Source: Bacteroidota bacterium (GTDB taxonomy: Bacteria > Bacteroidota > Bacteroidia > Bacteroidales > VadinHA17). From it: DNA of 5,449 nt. The notes beneath the pieces were generated by a model. It was given only the letters and a program-made list of their open reading frames with translations, did no database searches and was not told where the DNA came from. Below are positions 1-5,243 of this stretch, in pieces. Where the stretch lies: assembly GCA_030642585.1 (NCBI GenBank), contig DAOWNN010000182.1, forward strand, positions 1 through 5,449, written 5' to 3'. Within the stretch, counting starts at the first letter, position 1, and each line of letters opens with the position of its first letter. The position numbers and the translations under genes are program-made.

Positions 1-48
1 GTACTCATTTATTACATACTCAAGTATCAATTCTTTCATATCTTCCAT
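1..48 (-). CDS. 5' end of an unidentified gene (partial, runs off the left edge)
   Basis: An ATG at 46-48 (minus strand) opens a frame that stays open to the window edge, giving 16 residues: MEDMKELILEYVINEY. It lies 60 bp downstream of the acsA stop on the same strand, so it could be the next gene of that operon. The charged, helix-like start (acidic residues, then LILEYVINEY) resembles the first helix of small acyl-carrier-protein-like proteins, which I recall sitting beside this kind of acyl-CoA synthetase in some bacteria. Sixteen residues cannot establish a family, so that is a guess. No Shine-Dalgarno sequence is visible, which is normal for Bacteroidota. Supporting a real gene are the position, the strand and the absence of stops. 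Against it is the very short length seen. Confidence 0.45.
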   Translation of the reverse strand, partial: MEDMKELILEYVINEY

Positions 49-67
49 AGCTGTATTTTATTAGTGA

Positions 68-105
68 TTTATAATTCAAAATTTATAATTTATAATTTAT
101 AATTT
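68..105. repeat. AT-rich heptamer tandem repeat (TTTATAA)n
   Basis: Three exact tandem copies of TTTATAA fill 82-102 and are followed by TTT. A further copy sits at 68-74, separated by TTCAAAA. The array fills most of the 60-bp gap between acsA and the downstream partial gene. Short AT-rich arrays of this sort are common between genes in Bacteroidota (recollection). They arise by slippage and may vary in copy number between strains. No GC-rich stem is present, so it is not an obvious intrinsic terminator. Confidence 0.7.
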
Positions 106-108
106 CTT

Positions 109-1812
109 CTAGTCATCTTCCAGTGTAGATATATCTCCAATTTCCTCCCCCCATTCCTTTGCATGCAAAATTCTACGCATAATTTTACCACTCCTGGTTT
201 TAGGTAAATTCTCCATGAATTCAATTTCCTGGGGCATGGCCAGAGGAGAAAGCTTTTTCCTGATGAAGTTCATTATATTTAACTCCGTATCATCATCAAA
301 TTCATAACCTGGCTTTAGGGTAATGAAGGCCTTAACTACTTCCATATTCACTTCATCAGGCTTTGCTACAACAGCAGATTCGCTAATTGCTTCATGCTCC
401 AGCAGGGCAGATTCAACTTCGAAGGGACTCACAAGGTGCCCGCCGGTATTTATTACATCATCATCCCTGCCGATAAACCAGTAATATCCATCTGCATCAA
501 TATATGCCCTGTCACCTGCCAGGTACCATCCATTTATAAACTTCTCCTTATATTTTTCTTCATTGTTCCAATATGTGGTCATCATAGCCGGCCATCCTGG
601 TTTAAAAGCAATAAGGCCTGCTTTTCCTTGCTTGGTAATTGGTTCATATGTTTTGGCATCGAGTAGTACAGTGGTAATCCCCGGAAATGATTTTCCCATT
701 GACCCGGGTTTGATCTTCATTCCCGGGTGATTGGTGATCATCATAGATCCGGTTTCGGTTTGCCAATAGGTGTCAAGAAAGGGCATCCCGAAAACTCTCT
801 CTGACCAGGTAACGGCTTCGGCGTTTAATGGTTCGCCAACGCTGGCAAGATGGCGAAGTGATGAAAGATCAATTTTTTTCACTATCTCATCTCCGGCTTT
901 CATTAAAGATCTGATTGCTGTGGGGGCAGAGTACCACATTGTTATCTTATACTTCTCGATAAACTTATACCATGCTTCAGCTGAAAAACCCCTGTCAAGG
1001 ACACATAGAGTTACTCCCAGGCTCCATGGCCCGATAATACCATATGATGTGCCTGTTACCCATCCAGGATCGGCCGTACACCAGTAGATATCATCTTCCC
1101 TCAGGTCAAGCACCCATTTTGTGGTAAGATATTGTGAAATAAGTGAATAATGCACATGTCTTACACCTTTAGGTTGCCCTGTTGTTCCCGAAGTATAATG
1201 TAGCACTGAAGGAGAGTCTGCCTTTGTTGGACAGATATTCATTTCTTCAACCGGATCTGCTTCATTGAGGATAAAGCCTACCTCTTTATTCTGATATTGT
1301 TTGTCTTTGTTATAATCAACAATAATTATATGTTCCAGTGATGGCAAAGTGTCAATAATCTTTCTGATTTTTGAAAGATGCTTTTTTTGTGTGATTATAG
1401 CTTTTGTTCCTGCATTTTCCAGCCTTACATATAATGACTCATCGCCAAAGGCCGAAAATAGAGGTTGCACAATAGCACCAATTTTGAGTACCCCCAGGAA
1501 TGAAAGATATAGTTCGGGTATCCTGTCCATAAAAAGACAAACCCGGTCTTCGGCTTTAATTCCAAGTGATCTTAAGAAGGTCCCAATTGTGTTTCCGGCA
1601 AGACGGATATCATTGAAAGTATAGGATTTTTCTTTGCCTCCGAATCCCTCATGGTAAAGAGCAATTTTATCTCCCTTGCCCATCTGGCAGATTCTGTCAG
1701 AACAGTACCATCCTATGTTAATTATGTCTCCATCTTTGTATCCAAGTTCATCTTCAGCAATCGACCATGAAAAGTTTTTTATCCGGTCATCGTAGGAACC
1801 AATGTTACTCAT
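109..1812 (-). CDS. acsA: Acetate--CoA ligase type acyl-CoA synthetase (ANL superfamily, AcsA-like)
   Basis: This cytoplasmic enzyme is predicted to activate acetate, or a similar short acid, with ATP to an acyl-adenylate and then the CoA thioester. All core ANL motifs are visible: the A3 phosphate loop YTSGTTGQPKG (206-216), A5 YWQTETG (349-355), A7 YLAGD (430-434), the A8 hinge region beginning GRDDD at 448, and the A10 motif PKTRSGKIMRR (537-547) with catalytic Lys543. Trp350 matches the tryptophan that closes the acyl pocket in acetyl-CoA synthetases, which favours acetate. The length (567 aa) and wording are close to Bacillus AcsA (about 570 aa), for example KWVLDL at 232-237, YWCTADPGWVTGT at 243-255 and the C-terminal GDISTLED. 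One oddity is that the A8 arginine (Arg526 in Salmonella Acs) is Leu460 here (GGHLVSPFEVE). The ATG at 1812 begins MSNIGSYDD, and the stop is TAG. The gene lies downstream of tdh on the same strand, 286 bp away. The family is certain; the exact acyl substrate and acceptor are not. Confidence 0.9.
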   Translation of the reverse strand: MSNIGSYDDRIKNFSWSIAEDELGYKDGDIINIGWYCSDRICQMGKGDKIALYHEGFGGKEKSYTFNDIRLAGNTIGTFLRSLGIKAEDRVCLFMDRIPELYLSFLGVLKIGAIVQPLFSAFGDESLYVRLENAGTKAIITQKKHLSKIRKIIDTLPSLEHIIIVDYNKDKQYQNKEVGFILNEADPVEEMNICPTKADSPSVLHYTSGTTGQPKGVRHVHYSLISQYLTTKWVLDLREDDIYWCTADPGWVTGTSYGIIGPWSLGVTLCVLDRGFSAEAWYKFIEKYKITMWYSAPTAIRSLMKAGDEIVKKIDLSSLRHLASVGEPLNAEAVTWSERVFGMPFLDTYWQTETGSMMITNHPGMKIKPGSMGKSFPGITTVLLDAKTYEPITKQGKAGLIAFKPGWPAMMTTYWNNEEKYKEKFINGWYLAGDRAYIDADGYYWFIGRDDDVINTGGHLVSPFEVESALLEHEAISESAVVAKPDEVNMEVVKAFITLKPGYEFDDDTELNIMNFIRKKLSPLAMPQEIEFMENLPKTRSGKIMRRILHAKEWGEEIGDISTLEDD

Positions 1813-1851
1813 ATACTGTTTTCAGTTTAGTGATTATGGCCTACAAGTTAC

Positions 1852-1867
1852 TGTTAAAATTTTAACA
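1852..1867. promoter_or_regulatory. 16-bp perfect palindrome upstream of acsA (possible operator)
   Basis: TGTTAAAATTTTAACA is perfectly self-complementary and ends 39 bp before the acsA start codon, where a dimeric repressor or activator could act. No regulator is identifiable in the window, and no good Bacteroidota -7 element was found beside it. AT-rich palindromes also arise by chance, so the operator role is inference. Confidence 0.35.
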
Positions 1868-1937
1868 ATAATAGAACAACAAATAGAATTGAACCTGTTT
1901 TATAGCATCTTGTTTCAGCCAGTAAAAACATTAAGAA

Positions 1938-2085
1938 TTTTGGGCTAAAGCCCGGTCATTATCTTTATATCCTTATCTCCGCCCTAAAGGACGGAGTTAG
2001 TTATGAACAGGAGTTTGTAATTGACTAACCACAGCATTCATGCCGTGGTTACTAATACAAATGATAATGGGCTTTAGCCCTGGAA
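1938..2085. repeat. Compound palindromic intergenic element with inverted ends and two inner hairpins
   Basis: The ends are GGGCTAAAGCCC (1942-1953) and GGGCTTTAGCCC (2069-2080). They are exact reverse complements of each other, and each is also nearly self-palindromic. The match continues inwards as CATTATC (1957-1963) against GATAATG (2063-2069), offset by a few bases. Inside are two hairpins. The first is CTCCG (1977-1981) with CGGAG (1992-1996), an inner CC/GG pair and one mismatch. The second is TAACCAC (2026-2032) with GTGGTTA (2045-2051), extended by GCAT/ATGC across one mismatch. The direct repeat ATTAAGAA flanks the unit at 1930-1937 and 2086-2093. No protein is encoded. It resembles dispersed REP/MITE-like elements I recall from Bacteroidota intergenic regions, possibly mobilised in trans by a transposase, but copy number cannot be seen here. 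It lies 13 bp past the tdh stop and may also structure the 3' end of that mRNA. It lacks a terminator T-run. Confidence 0.7.
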
Positions 2086-2098
2086 ATTAAGAACTTAT

Positions 2099-3130
2099 TT
2101 ACCAATCAAGTATCACTTTACCGCAATTACCACTTTCCATGGCATCAAAACCTTTCTGGAAATCATCTATCGGAAAGTGATGAGTAATTACAGGGTCAAG
2201 ATCTATACCTCCAATAATCATTTGTTCCATTTTATACCATGTTTCCCACATCTCTCTGCCATAAATTCCTTTCATGGTAATAGCCTTGAAAATAATGTCG
2301 CTCCATGGAACCTTGAAGTCTGACGGTAGTATTCCCAGAAGAGAAATATTTGAGCCGTTATACATATTTTCTATCATCTCAATAAAGGCTTTAGGCGAGC
2401 CCGACATTTCAAGCCCAATATCAAAACCTACCATTCCAAGTTCCTTTACAGCATCAGATATTTTTTCACCTTTTGAAGGATTAACAACTCTTGTTGCCCC
2501 CATTTTTTTTGCAATATCAAGCCTGTATTCGCTCAAATCACTGGCAACTATATAGCGAGCACCTGCAAATTTCGCAATAGCAACTGCCATGCTTCCAATG
2601 AGTCCGGCCCCGGTAATTAACACATCTTCTCCAAGGACAGAAAAAGAAAGTGCGGTATGAGTTGCATTTCCGAATGGGTCCATAATTGCAGCCCAATCAT
2701 CAGGAATGCGTTCGTCAAGTGGAATAACATTTTCGGCTGGCACCTTTACATATTCAGCAAATGAGCCATCAATATTCACTCCAATACCCACAGTATTTTC
2801 GCAAACATGCTTTTTCCCTCTTCTGCAATTACGACAATGTCCACAGGCAAGGTGCCCCTCACCGGTAACCCTGTCGCCGGGCTTAATATTTTTCACACCT
2901 ACACCAATTGAATCAACATAACCCATATATTCATGACCAGTAGTCATTGGTGTTTTTATTGTTTTGGCAGCCCACTCATCCCACATATAAATATGTAGAT
3001 CGGTACCGCATATAGCCGATTTTTTAACTTTAATCAGAACATCGTTAATTCCGGGCTTGGGTATTACTACCTCCTCCATCCATATTCCTTTACCGGCTTG
3101 CTTTTTTACCAGGGCTTTCATTGTTTTCAT
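2099..3130 (-). CDS. tdh: L-threonine 3-dehydrogenase (zinc-dependent MDR family)
   Basis: This cytoplasmic enzyme oxidises L-threonine with NAD+ to 2-amino-3-ketobutyrate. Kbl then cleaves that product with CoA to glycine and acetyl-CoA. The 343 residues align along their whole length with E. coli Tdh (341 aa). The catalytic zinc site shows Cys41, Thr43, His46, His66 and Glu67 (CGTDLHIY, GHEY). The structural zinc site has Cys96, Cys99, Cys102 and Cys110 (CGHCRNCRRG). The Rossmann motif GAGLIG spans 174-179, with Asp198 at the end of the second strand, consistent with NAD preference. The signatures DPFGNATHTALSF (151-163) and GIYGREMWETWYKM distinguish Tdh from sorbitol dehydrogenases. Met4 (MKALVKK) aligns with the E. 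coli start, so translation could begin at 3121 instead of 3130. Neither start has a visible Shine-Dalgarno sequence. No kbl gene is in the window. The gene is intact, with all key residues present. Confidence 0.94.
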   Translation of the reverse strand: MKTMKALVKKQAGKGIWMEEVVIPKPGINDVLIKVKKSAICGTDLHIYMWDEWAAKTIKTPMTTGHEYMGYVDSIGVGVKNIKPGDRVTGEGHLACGHCRNCRRGKKHVCENTVGIGVNIDGSFAEYVKVPAENVIPLDERIPDDWAAIMDPFGNATHTALSFSVLGEDVLITGAGLIGSMAVAIAKFAGARYIVASDLSEYRLDIAKKMGATRVVNPSKGEKISDAVKELGMVGFDIGLEMSGSPKAFIEMIENMYNGSNISLLGILPSDFKVPWSDIIFKAITMKGIYGREMWETWYKMEQMIIGGIDLDPVITHHFPIDDFQKGFDAMESGNCGKVILDW

Positions 3131-3179
3131 GGTACAGAACTTAAAATTCTATTCCGAAATTAATACAAATCGAGATATT

Positions 3180-3250
3180 AAAAAACCCCTGTTTAGAAAT
3201 ATTTGGATAATGACAGGTATTAAAAATTGGATTCCTGTCCCTTTTGGGAC
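3180..3250 (-). promoter_or_regulatory. Attenuator-like set of alternative stems upstream of tdh (tentative)
   Basis: Read on the tdh strand there are four ordered words: GTCCC (3250-3246), GGGACAGG (3241-3234), CCTGTC (3217-3212) and ACAGGGG (3192-3186). The last is followed at once by six T (3185-3180). Words 1 and 2 form a perfect 5-bp stem with an AAAA loop. Words 2 and 3 form a 6-bp stem (GACAGG/CCTGTC). Words 3 and 4 form a 5-bp stem (CCTGT/ACAGG) ahead of GGTTTTTT, like a weak intrinsic terminator. Pairings 1:2 plus 3:4 exclude pairing 2:3, as in attenuators. The stems are short, the 3:4 loop is 20 nt, and no leader peptide or promoter upstream of 3250 was recognised, so function is speculative. 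Confidence 0.25.
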
Positions 3251-3402
3251 GATATATTGTAATCAAGAGTGAAGTATTATTTAAGAAATATGCTATCCCT
3301 ATGGGTGTACTCGTCAAGTTAAGAAGATATTTGTCTGTAATTGAGTTACTTGAATGCTGATGACTTTGTCATAGAATTTAAATACTATTTCAAGATCTTA
3401 CA

Positions 3403-3482
3403 CTTGGTGAACCTTAGTGTCTTGGAGTCTTGGTGGCAAAAGAAATAGCCACTAAGGCACTAAGACTCCAAGAAACACCAAG
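3403..3482. repeat. 80-bp imperfect inverted repeat built from CTTRGWG heptamers
   Basis: Two 35-base arms (3403-3437 and 3448-3482) flank a 10-base A-rich loop. The arms are complementary at 26 of 35 positions, and some mismatches become G-T wobbles when folded. Each arm is built from four heptamers of the form CTTRGWG with spacers of 3, 1 and 1 bases. The left arm has CTTGGTG, CTTAGTG, CTTGGAG and CTTGGTG. The right arm read on the minus strand has CTTGGTG, CTTGGAG, CTTAGTG and CTTAGTG. Both arms end in GC next to the loop. No flanking target duplication is visible. Similar CTTAGTG/CTTTGTG-type palindromes are, as I recall, dispersed through environmental bacterial genomes. Their function is not known to me. 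Confidence 0.75.
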
Positions 3483-3651
3483 AATTTGGATTGCTAATTG
3501 AGGATTATGACGCCTTATTTAATACAAAAAATATATAGAGTTCTAACTCATCGGGATTCCGAATTTCTATGATTTGGAGCATGTTTACAGGTTCGTATTG
3601 ATTTATTAATCTTTTCCAGTTTATCCGGAATAAAAGATTTGTGGAACTGAC

Positions 3652-3659
3652 TATCTTTG
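3652..3659 (+). promoter_or_regulatory. Bacteroidota-type -7 promoter element for gltX
   Basis: TATCTTTG matches the Bacteroidota primary sigma factor -7 consensus TAnnTTTG exactly and ends 24 bp before the gltX ATG at 3684. This predicts a short leader of roughly 15-20 nt. There is no TTG at the expected -33 distance; the nearest TTTG, at 3638-3641, is too close. The -33 element is therefore weak or absent. The site's position directly ahead of a housekeeping gene supports the call. Confidence 0.6.
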
Positions 3660-3683
3660 TAGAAATTTACCAGGTATATACAT

Positions 3684-5201
3684 ATGAAGAAAATAAGAGT
3701 CAGATTTGCCCCCAGTCCTACCGGCCCCTTACATATGGGGGGAGTAAGAACAGCTTTGTTCAATTATTTATTTGCAAAGAAAAACAAGGGAACTTTTATT
3801 TTGAGAATTGAAGATACAGACCAGAAGAGGTTTGTTAAAGGAGCTGAAGAATATATAATGAAGGCTCTCGATTGGTGTGGAATTGAGGTGGACGAAGGAA
3901 TAAAAGAGGGTGGAGACTATGGCCCTTACAGGCAGTCAGAAAGAAAATCTATTTATAAGGAGTATTCAGATCTACTGGTAAAACAAGGACTTGCATATTA
4001 TGCTTTTGACACCCCTGAAGATCTGGATAAATTGCGTAAGAAAGAGGAACAAGGGGGGAGGGCTTTTACATATAGTGCAGATAATCGGGACTCTTTACAA
4101 AACTCCCTGGTTTTGTCGGAAGAGGAAGTGCAAACAAAAATCAGAAATGAGGAACCCTTTGTAATTCGGTTTAAAGTTCCGGAAAATGAAATATTAAATT
4201 TTGTAGACGTGATTAGGGGCAATATTGAGGTGAATACTTCTACCCTTGATGATAAGGTGCTTTTTAAATCAGATGGTATGCCTACATATCATCTTGCAAA
4301 TATTGTGGATGATCATTTGATGGAAATATCCCATGTGATCAGGGGAGAGGAATGGCTTCCTTCTCTTCCTTTACATATTTTACTTTACCGGGCTTTTGGC
4401 TGGAAAGCTCCTGAATTTGCCCATATGCCACTAACACTGAAACCTGATGGGAAGGGAAAGTTAAGTAAGAGGGATGGTGATCGATTGGGTTTCCCGATAT
4501 TCCCAATTGAATGGACAAATCCCGAAACCGGAGAAACTTCTTCAGGATATCGTGAGTCTGGCTATTTCCCGGAAGCATTCATCAATATTCTTGCTTTCCT
4601 GGGGTGGAATCCAGGTACTAACCAGGAACTTTTTTCCATGGATCAGTTGATTGAAGCTTTTTCGTTGGAAAGAGTTATAAAGGCCGGTTCCAGGTTTGAT
4701 CCTGAAAAGGCAAAGTGGTTCAACCAACAATACTTGCGCCGCAAGAGTAATGAAGAACTTGCGAATTTAATCTTTCCCGGCTTGGCAGAGAAAGGCGTTT
4801 TAGTGGAGCAGGATTATTTGATTAAGGTTTGCGACCTGGTGAAGGAAAGACTTACTTTTGCTAATGAATTTTGGGAAAATTCCTGGTTCTTTTTCCAGGC
4901 TCCCGGGGAATATGATGAGCAGGTAATCAAAAAAAGATGGAAAGAAAACACTCCGGAGATCCTCAATGAACTAATTCCTGTTCTGACCAAAATAGACGAA
5001 TTCACTTCTTCAAATACCGAGACTGAAGTAAAATCCTGGGCAGAAAGTAAATCTTACGGACTCGGACAAGTATTAAGTCCTTTCAGGCTGGCAATAGTTG
5101 GGGGATCAATAGGTCCGCATCTTTTCGATATAATTGGACTACTTGGGAAAGAAGAAACCATAATGCGATTAAATAAGGCTCTCAATATCATTAAGGCATA
5201 G
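3684..5201 (+). CDS. gltX: Glutamyl-tRNA synthetase (class I, Bacteroidota type)
   Basis: This cytoplasmic enzyme charges tRNA-Glu with glutamate using ATP and is essential for translation. The N-terminal Rossmann domain carries FAPSPTGPLHMGG (8-20), where HMGG is the HIGH signature, followed by LRIEDTD (40-46) in the active site. The second ATP signature is KLSKR (259-263), the KMSKS equivalent. Directly after it is an extra stretch through about residue 293 (FPIFPIEW, then NPETGETSSGYRESG), characteristic of Bacteroidota GluRS. The rest is the helical stem and anticodon-binding domain, ending near GLGQVLSPFRLAIVGG (459-474). The zinc-binding cysteines found near residues 98-125 of the E. 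coli enzyme are missing. Only Cys65 and Cys383 occur in the chain, so this is a zinc-free form. The length (505 aa) is normal for the phylum. The ATG at 3684 places the HIGH motif at the expected distance. An LpxR-like gene follows after 42 bp. Confidence 0.96.
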   Translation: MKKIRVRFAPSPTGPLHMGGVRTALFNYLFAKKNKGTFILRIEDTDQKRFVKGAEEYIMKALDWCGIEVDEGIKEGGDYGPYRQSERKSIYKEYSDLLVKQGLAYYAFDTPEDLDKLRKKEEQGGRAFTYSADNRDSLQNSLVLSEEEVQTKIRNEEPFVIRFKVPENEILNFVDVIRGNIEVNTSTLDDKVLFKSDGMPTYHLANIVDDHLMEISHVIRGEEWLPSLPLHILLYRAFGWKAPEFAHMPLTLKPDGKGKLSKRDGDRLGFPIFPIEWTNPETGETSSGYRESGYFPEAFINILAFLGWNPGTNQELFSMDQLIEAFSLERVIKAGSRFDPEKAKWFNQQYLRRKSNEELANLIFPGLAEKGVLVEQDYLIKVCDLVKERLTFANEFWENSWFFFQAPGEYDEQVIKKRWKENTPEILNELIPVLTKIDEFTSSNTETEVKSWAESKSYGLGQVLSPFRLAIVGGSIGPHLFDIIGLLGKEETIMRLNKALNIIKA

Positions 5202-5243
5202 TTTTTGTCATAATTGCAATCTGTTAAATTTTCGATTTAGTCC

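Larger units (their letters stand above)
3131..3683. other. 553-bp divergent intergenic region between tdh and gltX
   Basis: The region separates leftward tdh from rightward gltX and has no convincing coding sequence. It contains a set of complementary GC-rich words 50-120 bp upstream of tdh (3180-3250) and a small hairpin, ATGAC/GTCAT, at 3360-3372. It also contains the heptamer-based inverted repeat at 3403-3482 and the gltX promoter element at 3652-3659. Between 3251 and 3359, and between 3483 and 3640, I see only AT-rich sequence. No tRNA, rRNA or recognisable riboswitch is evident by eye. Confidence 0.7.

Noticed and set aside
770..1087. Plus-strand open frame of 105 codons inside acsA
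   Set aside because: It lies antisense within conserved ANL motifs. The protein reads as low-quality shadow sequence with no recognisable domain.
1880..1887. TCTATTTG on the minus strand upstream of acsA, close to the -7 consensus TAnnTTTG
   Set aside because: It lacks the second conserved base (A) and has no TTG at the -33 distance, so it is not convincing as a promoter.
1977..1996. Hairpin CTCCG/CGGAG considered as an intrinsic terminator for tdh
   Set aside because: No T-run follows it on the tdh strand, and it is better explained as an inner part of the compound palindromic element.
3166..3173. TCGATTTG on the minus strand, 35 bp before the tdh ATG, as a tdh promoter
   Set aside because: It has the same single mismatch at a key -7 position and no -33 element. 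If it were real, the attenuator-like words would lie outside the transcript, so this matters, but it cannot be settled by eye.
3360..3372. Small hairpin ATGAC-TTT-GTCAT
   Set aside because: A 5-bp stem with no T-run and no further symmetry is expected by chance in a region of this size.
3403..3482. Heptamer inverted repeat considered as a CRISPR array or rho-independent terminator
   Set aside because: The repeat units are contiguous rather than separated by unique 30-40 bp spacers, and no T-run follows either end.
3548..3763. Minus-strand open frame of 71 codons overlapping the gltX start, with a hydrophobic stretch
   Set aside because: It overlaps the gltX promoter element and the conserved GluRS N-terminus, whose complement produces the apparent protein. 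It has no family resemblance.
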